Shown: positions 16,390 to 25,291 of the stretch, in pieces
Layout of the letters: each line of letters starts with the position of its first letter
How positions within the stretch are numbered: the stretch's first letter is position 1
Assembly (NCBI GenBank): GCA_038230415.1
Contig: JBBRNH010000018.1
Location: forward strand, 1 to 64,000
Reading direction: 5' to 3'
Source: JBBRNH01 sp038230415
GTDB lineage: Bacteria; Bacteroidota; Bacteroidia; Cytophagales; Spirosomataceae
Length of the DNA stretch: 64,000 nt
The notes under the pieces: generated by a model
The model's input: the letters and a program-made list of their open reading frames with translations, nothing else
Told to the model about the DNA's origin: nothing
Database searches by the model: none
Translations under genes and position numbers: made by a program

Positions 16390-19050
16390 TTATTCCCACT
16401 CCTCGGCTTCGTCGTTGAGCAATTCGGCCACTACGCCCGTCCAGCCGGTTTGGTGGCTGGCCCCGATTCCCTGCCCCGAATCACCGTGAAAATACTCGAA
16501 AAATAGTAATAAATCGGCGTTTTCGGGGCGTTCATAAAACGATGAAAACGGCCCGTGAACCGGGCGATGGCCGGTGTCGTCGCGCTCAAAGAGATGCACC
16601 ACGCGCTTGCCCAATTCATCGGAAACCTGCTCTAAATTCAGAAACGTGCCGGAGCCGGTTGGGTATTCAACCGTCAGTGAGTCGCCGTAGAACTGATGGT
16701 ATTTTTTCAATGACTTGATAAGCAGGTAGTTAATTGGCATCCAGACCGGACCGCGCCAGTTGGAGTTGCCGCCAAACATTCCCGAATCCGAATCGCCCGG
16801 CACGTAGCCGATGGTATAGCGTTGCCCGTTCACGACCACCGAAAACGGATTGGCTTCGTGGTATTTCGACAAGGCCCGGATGCCGCCCGGCGACAAAAAC
16901 TCCGACTCGTCGAGCATCACCTGCAAGAGCCGCACTAACCGTTCTTTCGAGACCAGCGAAATCAGCAAATCACCCTCATCGGTGAGTTGCTGTTCGGGCA
17001 TGGGCTTACCAAGTTTGACGCGGTATTTGTTGAAAAAATCAACCCGTTTCAGAAAATCGCCCAGCACTTCGCTTTTCTCGCGCTTGATTACCGACACCGC
17101 AAACAACACCGACAAGCCCACCACCGACCGCACTTTGAGGTCTATCACCGGGCCGTTGCCGGGGTAAAGCTGATCGTAATAAAATCCGTCGGTTTCGTCC
17201 CAGAGTTCGTCGTTGAGCGATTCGGCAATCAGCACAAAATGTTCGTAAAACTTGGTTGCCACGTCTTCAAAGGTCGGGTCGTAGCGGCTGATTTCGACGG
17301 CCATATCCATCATATTCAGCGCAAACATTCCCATCCAGGCAGTAGCGTCGGCTTGTTCGAGCAACGTGCCGGGGGCGAGGTTGCTGCGGTCAATAACACC
17401 GATGTTATCAAGCCCCAGAAAGCCGCCACTGAATACGTTGTTTTCTTCTAAATCCTGCCGATTGGCCCACCACGTGAAGTTGATGAGCAGTTTCTGGAAC
17501 GCCCGTTTCAAAAACTGCACGTCGGCATTGCCGTGGATGGCTCGCTCGATGCGAAATACCGACAGCGCGGCCCAGGCGTGAACGGGCGGATTTACGTCCG
17601 AAAAATTCCATTCGTAGGCCGGAATCTGTCCCTGCGGACTCATATACCACTCGCGCATGAGCAGGATGAGCTGATTTTTGGCGAAAACCGGGTCAATCAT
17701 TGCTAATGGGATGGTGTGAAAGGCCAAATCCCATGCCGCAAACCAGGGATATTCCCACTTATCGGGCATACTCAATACGTCTTCGGCGTTCACGTGCTGC
17801 CAGTTTCGGTTGCGTCCGCGTTGGTGGCCGGGCGGTGGGGCGGGCAGACCGGGGTCGCCGTTGAGCCAGCGCGTGATGTCGTAATGATAATACTGTTTGC
17901 TCCAGAGCAAGCTCGCAAACGCCTGACGCTGAATCTGTTTCATGTCGGGCGTAGCGTCTTTCGGGGCAAACCGTTCATAAAACTCATCGGCTTCGGCAAT
18001 ACGGTCGGTAAAGATTTGCTGGAATCTTTCGCCAAACGGTTCGGTGTTGATTTCATTAGTCAGCCGCAGACACACCTGCCACGTTTGGCCCGGCAGAATA
18101 AGCTGCTCATAAACCGGCGCAAACTTGGTTCCGGTATTGTTTTCCTGCAAAAACCCCAGCAGGTCGTCGTTTTGCTGGCAAATCGCTTCGTGAAACGCAT
18201 CCTTCACAAACGGGGATGGGTTCGGGACGTTGTACAACCGTTTGGTGTTGGTTTCGTTTTCGGTCATCAGGGCCGTGTCCGTAGCCGAGTAGTAGAGGTA
18301 ATAATTACCCGTTCGGGGATGAATAAGTTGAGCCGCGCCACTGTGCGGCATATCGGGCCGCCGATGAATTTCGGGCCGCTGAAAATCCGGTTCATACTCC
18401 CACCGATTGCGGCACCAAAGCGTGGGTAAAATAGTGAGCGGGGCCGCGTCGGGGCCGAGGTTGCGGGCCGTGATGCGGATACAGACATCGTTATCGTCGT
18501 TTTTGGCATACTCGATGTCCACATCAAAGTAGCGTCCGTCTTCAAAAACGCCGGTGTGCAGAATTTCAAATTCGGGGTCTTGCTTGCCGCGTCGCCGGTT
18601 TTCGTTCACAAGCCAACCGTAAGGAAACGGGGCCTGCGGGTATTTGTACCGCATTTTCTGGTACGAATGGGTCGGCGTGTTATCGAGATAATAATACAGT
18701 TCTTTCACGTCTTCGCCGTGATTACCCTCGTTGTTGGTCAGGCCAAAGAGCCGCTCTTTCAGGATACCGTCGCGGTGATTCCAGAGCGCAACGGCAAAGC
18801 AAACGTTCTGGCGACGGTCAGAAATCCCGCCCAATCCGTCTTCGCCCCACCGATACACTTTTGAGCGGGCCTGATCGTGGGTAAAATAATTCCAGGCATC
18901 GCCGTTGGCGGAGTAATCTTCACGCACCGTTCCCCACTGACGTTCAGACAGATACGGGCCCCATTTGGCGAGGGGAACGGTGCGTTCGGCGGCTTCGGCA
19001 ATGCGTTGTGCTTCAGATGGAGCGTTAAACGGCGTGTGTTTCGGTTGCAT
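16390..19050 (-). CDS. GH63-like glucosidase (MGH1-type glycoside hydrolase)
   Basis: 886 residues, cytoplasmic (no signal peptide). The sequence matches bacterial glucosidases of the GH63/mannosylglycerate-hydrolase type: LSERQWGTVREDYSANGDAWNYFTHDQARSKVYRWGEDGLGG at the N-terminus, a beta-rich middle, then an (alpha/alpha)6 barrel with KWEYPWFAAWDLAFHTIPLAMIDP (acidic catalytic region), GGFLGLDNIGVIDRS, MFGGNSNWRGPVWMPINYLLIKSL and a C-terminal FFEYFHGDSGQGIGASHQTGWTG. Likely substrates are alpha-glucosides or glucosyl compatible solutes; specificity cannot be read. A REP pair sits directly upstream, 17 bases from the start. xisH-xisI follow closely on the same strand. Confidence 0.9.
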   Translation of the reverse strand: MQPKHTPFNAPSEAQRIAEAAERTVPLAKWGPYLSERQWGTVREDYSANGDAWNYFTHDQARSKVYRWGEDGLGGISDRRQNVCFAVALWNHRDGILKERLFGLTNNEGNHGEDVKELYYYLDNTPTHSYQKMRYKYPQAPFPYGWLVNENRRRGKQDPEFEILHTGVFEDGRYFDVDIEYAKNDDNDVCIRITARNLGPDAAPLTILPTLWCRNRWEYEPDFQRPEIHRRPDMPHSGAAQLIHPRTGNYYLYYSATDTALMTENETNTKRLYNVPNPSPFVKDAFHEAICQQNDDLLGFLQENNTGTKFAPVYEQLILPGQTWQVCLRLTNEINTEPFGERFQQIFTDRIAEADEFYERFAPKDATPDMKQIQRQAFASLLWSKQYYHYDITRWLNGDPGLPAPPPGHQRGRNRNWQHVNAEDVLSMPDKWEYPWFAAWDLAFHTIPLAMIDPVFAKNQLILLMREWYMSPQGQIPAYEWNFSDVNPPVHAWAALSVFRIERAIHGNADVQFLKRAFQKLLINFTWWANRQDLEENNVFSGGFLGLDNIGVIDRSNLAPGTLLEQADATAWMGMFALNMMDMAVEISRYDPTFEDVATKFYEHFVLIAESLNDELWDETDGFYYDQLYPGNGPVIDLKVRSVVGLSVLFAVSVIKREKSEVLGDFLKRVDFFNKYRVKLGKPMPEQQLTDEGDLLISLVSKERLVRLLQVMLDESEFLSPGGIRALSKYHEANPFSVVVNGQRYTIGYVPGDSDSGMFGGNSNWRGPVWMPINYLLIKSLKKYHQFYGDSLTVEYPTGSGTFLNLEQVSDELGKRVVHLFERDDTGHRPVHGPFSSFYERPENADLLLFFEYFHGDSGQGIGASHQTGWTGVVAELLNDEAEEWE

Positions 19051-19066
19051 GGCGTTGGGGTTGTGT

Positions 19067-19141
19067 GTAGAGACGCATAATTGCGTCTCATTGTTGCGTC
19101 TGATGAGACGGACGAAAACAGACGCAAATATGCGTCTCTAC
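19067..19141. repeat. Paired GTAG-type REP elements (BIME-like) upstream of glucosidase
   Basis: Two inverted REP-like units. On the + strand GTAG (19067-19070) leads an 8-bp stem GAGACGCA / TGCGTCTC with loop TAAT (19070-19089). On the - strand GTAG (19141-19138) leads AGACGCA / TGCGTCT with a 4-nt loop (19137-19120). Between them a third hairpin CGTCT-GATG-AGACG spans 19097-19110. Head-to-head REPs with the GTAG tetranucleotide are the classic organisation of bacterial interspersed mosaic elements. The remaining gap to the amidase at 19348 is AT-rich with no gene. Confidence 0.85.
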
Positions 19142-19347
19142 GCATAACCCAAACCGAAAATCGGATTAAGATTCTGTGAAAACCGAGAGTAGTCTATGCA
19201 GATACGGCATCAACGGGTTCAATCGTCCTCAATGCGTTAGAACAGACAAATTGGGCAAGGAAATATTATTTCTGTTTTTGTGCTATTTTATTCTGAGTTT
19301 TTCAGAATTTACCAAATAAATAGAAACCATTCACCTGATTTGCCATT

Positions 19348-20916
19348 ATGAGTCAATCACTACGCTTTGTCCTGTTTAGCCTTCTGTGGCTCGCTACGTC
19401 GGCCCACGCGCAACCACCAATCAAGCCCAAACTCCTCCGCGAAGCCACCATCGCCGGTTTACATTCAGCCATGCAACGGGGAAAATTAACGGCGGTGCAA
19501 CTCGTGCAGCACTACCTCGACCGGATCGATGCCTACGACAAACAGGGGCCTTATCTGAACAGTATTATCCTAATCAACCCGAAGGCGTTGGCCGAAGCCC
19601 GGCGACTCGATTCGCTCTATGCCGCCACCGGAAAGTTGGTTGGGCCGCTGCACGGGATTCCGGTGGTGGTGAAAGACAATTATGACACCTACGATATGCC
19701 CACCACGAATGGCACTCTGGCGATGAAAAACTCGATTCCGCCCGACGATGCCTTTGTAATTCGTAAAATCCGCGAAGCCGGGGCCATCCTTATCGCTAAA
19801 GCGAATCTGGCCGAATTTGCCTACACCGGCAGCTATTCGGTCAGTTCGATACTGCCGGGCTACTCGCGGAACCCATATGATACCAAGCGCACCACTGCCG
19901 GGTCGAGTGGGGGAACGGCGGCTGCCATCGCGGCTGATTTTGGCACGGTGGGGTTAGGCACTGATACCGGCAGCTCGATCCGGGGGCCGTCGGCGCATCA
20001 GGCGTTGGTTGGGTTTCGGTGTACGCTGGGACTCATCAGCCGGGATGGTATTGCACCCCTTGCCCTCACCAACGATACGGGTGGCCCCATCTGCCGGACG
20101 GTCGAAGATGCAGTTCGCCTGCTCGACGTGATGGCGGGTTACGACAAAGCCGATACCATAACCATCAGAAGTCAGGGCAAAATACCCGCCAGTTACCAGC
20201 CGTTTCTCGACAAAAACGGCTTGAAAGGGGCGCGGATTGGGGTTGTCCGGCAGTTATGTATGCCCAAAAACGCCGACCCGCAGGTCTATGCCCTCTTTAA
20301 CCGCGCCCTCGACGAACTCCGGGCCGCCGGTGCCACCGTTATTGACTCGGTGCGGGTGCCGCAGTTAGACACCATCACCAAATCGTTCGATACCATTCCG
20401 CAACTCCGGCGCGATTTTGACCGGTATCTGCTCAGTCTGGGGCCAAACGCTCCGCACAAGTCGTTGGCTTCCATCATCAAATCGAAGCAATACCACCCGT
20501 ATTTGGAGAAAGCGTTGCTCGACGCGCAGGCCGATACGCTTGACCCGGAACAACACAAGGGCTGGGCCAAAAACTTAGGGCTGCGGGCCAAACTCCGTGA
20601 GTTAGTGATACGGGCGATGGACTCAACCGGCGTTGATGCCCTGGTGTATCCGTCATTCAGTTACCCGCCCCGGCTCCTCGGCGACCTCAACACGCCGTCG
20701 GGAACGAACAACAACGCGCTGTCGCCCCCAACGGGTTTCCCGGCGTTTACCGTGCCAATGGGGTTTACTTACGGGACTCTGCCCGCCGGGTTGCAGTTTT
20801 TTGGTCGGCCTTTCAGCGAACCGACCCTGATTCGGTTGTGCTACGGCTATGAGCAGGCCACGCACCACCGCATCCCGCCCGATAGCACACCCGTCTTGCC
20901 AAGACGAAGGCGGTGA
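19348..20916 (+). CDS. Exported amidase (amidase signature family)
   Basis: 522 residues with a Sec signal peptide (MSQSLRFVLFSLLWLATSAHAQ), so periplasmic or secreted. The amidase-signature triad is visible: K109 in GIPVVVKDNYDT, the cis-Ser in TTAGSSGGTAAAIA (about 186-187), and the nucleophile in GLGTDTGSSIRGPS (S210; usually DTGGSIR, so Gly to Ser here). GALLRRTxxNPYDxxRT context is also present as GYSRNPYDTKRT. Family members hydrolyse carboxamides, from simple amides to peptide amides and Glu-tRNA(Gln) (GatA); the signal peptide rules out GatA. Substrate unknown. It ends before a convergent Uma2 gene and its terminator. Confidence 0.92.
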   Translation: MSQSLRFVLFSLLWLATSAHAQPPIKPKLLREATIAGLHSAMQRGKLTAVQLVQHYLDRIDAYDKQGPYLNSIILINPKALAEARRLDSLYAATGKLVGPLHGIPVVVKDNYDTYDMPTTNGTLAMKNSIPPDDAFVIRKIREAGAILIAKANLAEFAYTGSYSVSSILPGYSRNPYDTKRTTAGSSGGTAAAIAADFGTVGLGTDTGSSIRGPSAHQALVGFRCTLGLISRDGIAPLALTNDTGGPICRTVEDAVRLLDVMAGYDKADTITIRSQGKIPASYQPFLDKNGLKGARIGVVRQLCMPKNADPQVYALFNRALDELRAAGATVIDSVRVPQLDTITKSFDTIPQLRRDFDRYLLSLGPNAPHKSLASIIKSKQYHPYLEKALLDAQADTLDPEQHKGWAKNLGLRAKLRELVIRAMDSTGVDALVYPSFSYPPRLLGDLNTPSGTNNNALSPPTGFPAFTVPMGFTYGTLPAGLQFFGRPFSEPTLIRLCYGYEQATHHRIPPDSTPVLPRRRR

Positions 20917-20927
20917 TACCGCGCTCA

Positions 20928-20960
20928 TAAAAAAGCCCGCACCAATCGGCGCGGGCTTCT
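20928..20960 (-). terminator. Terminator between convergent amidase and Uma2 genes
   Basis: An AAAAAAGCCCGC / GCGGGCTTCT stem with a 10-base loop. The T run is on the - strand, so it mainly ends the Uma2 transcript, though the stem can serve both directions. Confidence 0.75.
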
Positions 20961-20977
20961 GCGGGAAACCGGGTGAT

Positions 20978-21634
20978 TCAAAAATGCACGTCGCGATAAA
21001 TTTGCCGGAGGGTGATCGGCTCATCGGCAATGGTCACGATGTCGTCGGCGGCTTCGATGGTTGTCTCGCTCCACCGATTGGGCGATTGCCGCTCCATCAG
21101 AATCAGTTTGGGTTTGTCCTGATACACAAACAGAATGGTTTGCACCGACGGAATTTCTTTGTAGCAGGGCAATTTGGTGCCAAAATGATAGCTGCTCGTG
21201 CTGGGCGACAGAATTTCGATCAGCAGCGTCGGGTTGGTTTCCGCACTAACCGTAGCGACGGACCGTCCTTTGCTGTACTCAAACGGCTGCCGCGGCAGGG
21301 CCACCACCATACCATCGGCGTTGAAAACCCCCATCCGGCTTTTCTCACAGTCGCTATACACCGGGCGGTTGCTGTTATAGACCACGAAGCCGGGTCTTAC
21401 ATCAAAAATGTTGTTCAGCAACGTGTTGAATCGCCCGGCAATCCGGCTGTGCGTGTCGCTTTCGTAGCTCATGGTGGCAATAATGTGGTGGTCGTAATAA
21501 TCGGCGCGGTAGGTAGCCTCGGTCAACAGTTGCCAGTATTCATCGAGCGAGGCCGGAAATGTGTAGAACCCATCGGCATCTACGCAGTCAGTCAGGTCAT
21601 CATTGGTGAGCGGAAATTTTACATCGGTCAGCAT
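20978..21634 (-). CDS. Uma2-family (DUF820) putative endonuclease
   Basis: 218 residues. Uma2 hallmarks: SLDEYWQLLTEATYRADYYDHHIIATMSYESDTHSRIAGRFNTLLNN, then RPVYSDCEKSRMGVFNADGMVV (in place of the usual PDvvv strand), NPTLLIEILSPSTSSYHFGTKLPCYKEIPSVQTILFVYQD with the core acidic residue. Longer than the copy at 9860 and not obviously its recent duplicate. Function of the family is uncertain; it is a restriction-nuclease fold. It is 38 bases downstream of the SDR gene on the same strand and may be co-transcribed with it. Confidence 0.85.
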   Translation of the reverse strand: MLTDVKFPLTNDDLTDCVDADGFYTFPASLDEYWQLLTEATYRADYYDHHIIATMSYESDTHSRIAGRFNTLLNNIFDVRPGFVVYNSNRPVYSDCEKSRMGVFNADGMVVALPRQPFEYSKGRSVATVSAETNPTLLIEILSPSTSSYHFGTKLPCYKEIPSVQTILFVYQDKPKLILMERQSPNRWSETTIEAADDIVTIADEPITLRQIYRDVHF

Positions 21635-21672
21635 AATCGGTTTGCTGTCAGGTTATTGGTAACGATACGCAA

Positions 21673-22497
21673 TCAGCCGCCGGTGGCAAAGCCCTCGAAT
21701 ACGGTCATGCCGCCGTCAATAAACAGGCTGGCCCCGGTGATGTAGTCCGAATCGTCAGAAGCCAGAAACACGGCTAAGTTGCCGATGTCTTTGGGTTGCC
21801 CAATGCGGTTGTAGGGTATGAGCGTCATCAGGCTGGCGAGGGCCTGCGGGGTGTTCCAGGCTGCGGTGTTGATGGGCGTTTGGATGGCTCCGGGGCAGAT
21901 GCTGTTGACCCGGATCTTCCGGTCGCCGTATTCCTGGGCTAAACTCTGCATAAACATTCGGATGGCACCTTTTGAACTGGCGTAGTTTACGTGGCCCGCC
22001 CAGGGGATAATTTCATGCACCGAACTCATGCAGATAATCTTGCCCGTTGCCGCCGAAACGTCGGGGCGCGGCCCCCGGCGCAGAAACTCCCGGATGGCTT
22101 CGCGGGCGCACAAAAACTGGCCCGTCAGGTTCACGTTAATCACTAAGTTCCACTGGTCGAGGGTCATCTCGTCAAATTTCGCGTCGCGTTGCAGCCCGGC
22201 GTTGGCGATCAGAATGTCAACCGTACCAAAATGGTCAACGGCTTGTTTGAACATAGCCTGCACCGAGGCTTCGTTCGAGACATCGGCCTGAATAGCCAGC
22301 GCATCCACCCCGAACGCCTTGATTTCCTGCACGATAGCGTCGGCGGCTTCGGGTTTCGAGACGTAGTTGACCACCACGTTGGCCCCGGCCTCGCCGAGTG
22401 ATTTTGCCACGCCCGCGCCAATGCCGGAGTTTGCCCCCGTTACGAGTGCCGTTTGACCTGAAAGTTTTTTGTCTGCCATGATTTGTAGAGCCGCCAT
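21673..22497 (-). CDS. SDR-family oxidoreductase, glucose 1-dehydrogenase-like
   Basis: 274 residues. Classical short-chain dehydrogenase: TALVTGANSGIGAGVAKSLGEAG (TGxxxGIG nucleotide-binding), DVSNEASV, NAGLQ, catalytic Ser in MSSVHEIIPW, YASSKGA (YxxxK), and a C-terminal NICPGAIQTP-type segment with GASLFIDGGMTVFEGF. The VNYVSKPEAAD sequence after strand beta-2 lacks an acidic residue at the position that excludes NADP and fits NADP-tolerant glucose dehydrogenases. Cytoplasmic. The start could be ATG 22497 or ATG 22479 (MADKKLSGQT), which fits the family length better. Divergent from the gene at 22666. Confidence 0.9.
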   Translation of the reverse strand: MAALQIMADKKLSGQTALVTGANSGIGAGVAKSLGEAGANVVVNYVSKPEAADAIVQEIKAFGVDALAIQADVSNEASVQAMFKQAVDHFGTVDILIANAGLQRDAKFDEMTLDQWNLVINVNLTGQFLCAREAIREFLRRGPRPDVSAATGKIICMSSVHEIIPWAGHVNYASSKGAIRMFMQSLAQEYGDRKIRVNSICPGAIQTPINTAAWNTPQALASLMTLIPYNRIGQPKDIGNLAVFLASDDSDYITGASLFIDGGMTVFEGFATGG

Positions 22498-22599
22498 AGT
22501 TAGAGGCTCTGTTTAGGTGATTGTGTTGCGTCTGCGTTTGAGTGAACGGGTTACGTTTTTGTCCCGGCAAAAGTCGGAAGGCTGATGGTTTATTTCGGC

Positions 22600-22641
22600 A
22601 TAATCTTTTGCCCCGGTTTTAAAACCGGGGCAAAAGATTAT
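22600..22641. repeat. Perfect 42-bp palindrome without spacer
   Basis: Two 21-base arms meet at TTTT|AAAA (left arm ends GCCCCGGTTTT, right arm begins AAAACCGGGGC) and pair perfectly. It lies between the divergent SDR and spermidine synthase-like genes, just upstream of the latter's promoter. CTAC at 22643-22646 gives a GTAG one base before the palindrome on the - strand, as in REP elements. Confidence 0.9.
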
Positions 22642-22653
22642 CCTACGCACGTT

Positions 22654-22661
22654 TACCTTCG
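22654..22661 (+). promoter_or_regulatory. Candidate -7 box very close to a start codon
   Basis: TACCTTCG is one base from TAnnTTTG. The ATG of the next gene begins 4 bases later, so transcripts would be leaderless or nearly so if the box is used. Confidence 0.4.
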
Positions 22662-22665
22662 CGGC

Positions 22666-24963
22666 ATGAATCACCACAATACCCGCCCGACTGCCCCGTT
22701 TCTGCGTCTGCTCTATGTTTTGTTTTTTCTGTCTGGCTTTGCCGCGTTGCTGTATCAGGTTATCTGGCAACGGCTGCTGGTGTTTTATACGGGTTCTGAC
22801 ACAGTCAGCATCAGCCTGATTGTGTCGGCGTTTATGACGGGTTTGGGCGTAGGCTACTTTGTGGGTGGCCGCGCTGCCGACCGCGCTTCGACGGCCCAAA
22901 ATCTCCGCTATTTTCTGCTGGCCGAGGCTGGTATCATGGGCTTTGCGGCCATCAGCAAGGTTATCCTGTACGATTTCCTGTACGTCAACAACCCCGTTGC
23001 CAACAACAGCCCGGTGGTGCTGTATGCGGTGGTGTTCGGCGTGTTGCTGTTACCGACGTTTCTGATGGGCTTTTCGCTCCCGGCCCTGTCGCGGGTATTT
23101 CGGTTTGGCGATGGCCCGGCGCAGGGGCGGTACGTTTCGCTGCTCTATTTTGTGAATACCCTCGGCGCGGCAGTGGGCGCGTTCGTCACGGGTTTTGTTC
23201 TGATTCGGCAGATGGGTTATGAATCGGCGATTTGGGTTGGCGTAGTTTTCAACGGTTTGTGCGTGTTGGGGGCGGTTTGGCTTGGTAGCCGGTTGCCAAA
23301 ATTTGCTGATAGTCAGTCAGAAACGGGTATTCTGGCTATTAACTTACCCCAACCGGCTCCGTTGCGGTTTACGCCCGCACTCACGGCCTGGTCGGTGCAG
23401 TATGGGCTGTCTGGTTTGGCCGCGCTCTCGCTCGAACTGATCTGGTTCAGGATGCTCGAAACGCTCATCAAATCGGTTTCGCTCACGTTTTCGATTTTGC
23501 TGGCCGTGTATTTAGGATCAATGGCAGTGGGTACGCTGGTGGGTGTTGGTCTGGGGCAGCAAGCGGGCCGGGTGTGGTCTCCTGCTAAACGTGAACGGGT
23601 ATTTTTGTGGGCGCAAACCGGCCTCTATGCCTACACCGCAGCATCGGTAGCGATGTTCATGACGGCCATTGGTCGGGTTCCCGCGCTTGATTTTTTGTGG
23701 CAATACCTCAACAGTGGCGAGCCGGTGCTGTCGCCGGGATTTGCGCTGTTTACCTACGGCCTGATGCCGATGTTTATATTGTTTGTACCCACATTTTTGA
23801 TGGGGCTGAGCTTTGCCGTGTCACAATCGCTGATTCAGGATCGGTTTGAGGAGGTGGGCCGTAAAGTCGGCTGGCTGCAGTTTGTGAACATTGCGGGGTC
23901 GGCGGTGGGTGCGTGGTGGGTCACCTGGATTGGTTTTCCGATGCTGGGAACGGCCACGCTCATCAAACTGATTGCCGGGCTGGGTATCGGCTACGGGTTT
24001 GTACTCTTTGCCCGGAAACACATCAACGCCGTTACAGTGGCGGGGCTGACCATTGTGCAGGTACTTATCCTGACCGCAATTCCTGACAATACCCGGCTTT
24101 GGCAGCGGATGAACGGTGTTGAGAAGCCGGGTGATATTCTCTTCAATGAAAACGCATCGGGCATATCGGTTATCAAGCTCATGCCCGGCCATCGGGCGGG
24201 TATCGTATTTGTCAACGGCCTGGGGCAGAGTGGATTACCTTATTCCATTGACGAAGTACACACGTTATTGGGAGCCTTGCCGGTGATGATGCACCCGCGC
24301 CCCGAACGGGTAGCCGTGATTGGCTTAGGCTCGGCGGGAACGGTGCATGGCGTGGGCGGACGGCCCGAAACCCGGCAGATTGACTGTTTCGAGATCGTGA
24401 GCAATCAGGCGCAGATCGTGGCTGATTATGGCCGCGTTGCTCAGGACAGCACCGTAATAAAGGTGCTGACCGATAAACGATTACGGCTGATTTTTCGGGA
24501 TGGCCGGTACGCGTTGCAACACAGCCCGGTGCAGTATGACGTGATCGAGGCCGACGCGCTCCGGCCCACCTCGGCGTTTGCCGGTAATCTGTATTCGCGG
24601 GAGTATTTTGAGTTGTTACGGTCGCGACTGAAACCCGGTGGCTACGCCATAACGTGGTCGCCGACGGGCCGGATTAAAAACACATTTCAGGCGGTATTTC
24701 CATACATTTTTTATGTGGATGGCTTGGTCTTAATCGGTAGTAATGAGCCGATTGTGGCCGATTGGAACGCCATTCGCCAACGCGCCGAAAGCCCGTTCAG
24801 CCGCGCTCATTATGGCTCGGCAGGCATTGATTTATGGGTGTTGATTGCCAAATACCGGGCGCACACCAGCACATTGCCGGGCAATCAGCCCATCAGTGCG
24901 GAAATTAATACTGACCTCTTTCCGAAGGATGAATACAGCATCCGGCAACGCGATAAATTGTGA
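22666..24963 (+). CDS. Membrane-bound spermidine synthase-like protein (MFS/spermine synthase fusion)
   Basis: 765 residues. Start at ATG 22666 (MNHHNTRPTAPFLRLLYVLFF); the open frame extends up to 22585, but that part encodes the palindrome. Residues about 10-520 hold some 13-14 hydrophobic helices in two related halves (SGFAALLYQVIWQRLLVFYTG and SGLAALSLELIWFRMLETLIK are typical openings of each half). Residues about 540-765 are a class I methyltransferase-like aminopropyltransferase fold (VAVIGLGSAGTVHGVGG for the cofactor loop, CFEIV, VIEADALRP, NLYSREYFELLRSRLKPGG). Such fusions may make polyamines or related compounds at the membrane, but the substrate is unproven. Ends 14 bases from the convergent rhodanese gene. 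Confidence 0.85.
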   Translation: MNHHNTRPTAPFLRLLYVLFFLSGFAALLYQVIWQRLLVFYTGSDTVSISLIVSAFMTGLGVGYFVGGRAADRASTAQNLRYFLLAEAGIMGFAAISKVILYDFLYVNNPVANNSPVVLYAVVFGVLLLPTFLMGFSLPALSRVFRFGDGPAQGRYVSLLYFVNTLGAAVGAFVTGFVLIRQMGYESAIWVGVVFNGLCVLGAVWLGSRLPKFADSQSETGILAINLPQPAPLRFTPALTAWSVQYGLSGLAALSLELIWFRMLETLIKSVSLTFSILLAVYLGSMAVGTLVGVGLGQQAGRVWSPAKRERVFLWAQTGLYAYTAASVAMFMTAIGRVPALDFLWQYLNSGEPVLSPGFALFTYGLMPMFILFVPTFLMGLSFAVSQSLIQDRFEEVGRKVGWLQFVNIAGSAVGAWWVTWIGFPMLGTATLIKLIAGLGIGYGFVLFARKHINAVTVAGLTIVQVLILTAIPDNTRLWQRMNGVEKPGDILFNENASGISVIKLMPGHRAGIVFVNGLGQSGLPYSIDEVHTLLGALPVMMHPRPERVAVIGLGSAGTVHGVGGRPETRQIDCFEIVSNQAQIVADYGRVAQDSTVIKVLTDKRLRLIFRDGRYALQHSPVQYDVIEADALRPTSAFAGNLYSREYFELLRSRLKPGGYAITWSPTGRIKNTFQAVFPYIFYVDGLVLIGSNEPIVADWNAIRQRAESPFSRAHYGSAGIDLWVLIAKYRAHTSTLPGNQPISAEINTDLFPKDEYSIRQRDKL

Positions 24964-24977
24964 GGAAAAATACCCGC

Positions 24978-25286
24978 TTAACCTACATCGCCAATCAGTC
25001 CGCCGTGCAGGTGATAGATGGTCTTGGCCGCTAATTCGGGCTGGCGCAGAAAATCTTTGGCCGCCACCCGGCTCCGAATGCCGTTGGTACAGACCACAAT
25101 CAGCGCAGGGTAGGGGAGAAGTTCGGTTTTGCGGGCGCGGATGTCGGCGAGGGGAATATTGAACCCACCTAAGTTAAACTCGTCAAATTCCCACTCGTCG
25201 CGCACGTCCACAACGGCGGTGCCGGGTTGCTGGCGGAGGGCTTCAAAGTCGGCTAATGAAATATCGGTGTAGGCTGGCGTTGGCAC
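24978..25286 (-). CDS. Single-domain rhodanese-like protein
   Basis: 102 residues, one rhodanese domain. Seen: VVDVRDEWEFDEFNLGGFNIPLADI (the DVRxxxEf..GHI.gA.niP pattern) and the active-site loop VVCTNGIRSRVAAKDFL with the catalytic Cys, then YHLHGGLIGDVG, where the final helix is short. Rhodanese proteins move sulfane sulfur, for example from thiosulfate or persulfides. Cytoplasmic. It starts 5 bases after the Rpn-type gene on the same strand, so the two are probably co-transcribed. Confidence 0.9.
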   Translation of the reverse strand: MPTPAYTDISLADFEALRQQPGTAVVDVRDEWEFDEFNLGGFNIPLADIRARKTELLPYPALIVVCTNGIRSRVAAKDFLRQPELAAKTIYHLHGGLIGDVG

Positions 25287-25291
25287 AAGGG

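Noticed and set aside
17716..18429. A 237-residue + strand frame inside the glucosidase gene
   Set aside because: Antisense to a well-conserved glycoside hydrolase; residue composition is shadow-like.
20849..21745. A 298-residue + strand frame spanning the Uma2 gene
   Set aside because: It starts in the amidase end, crosses the terminator at 20928-20960 and runs antisense to the Uma2 gene; composition is that of a shadow frame.
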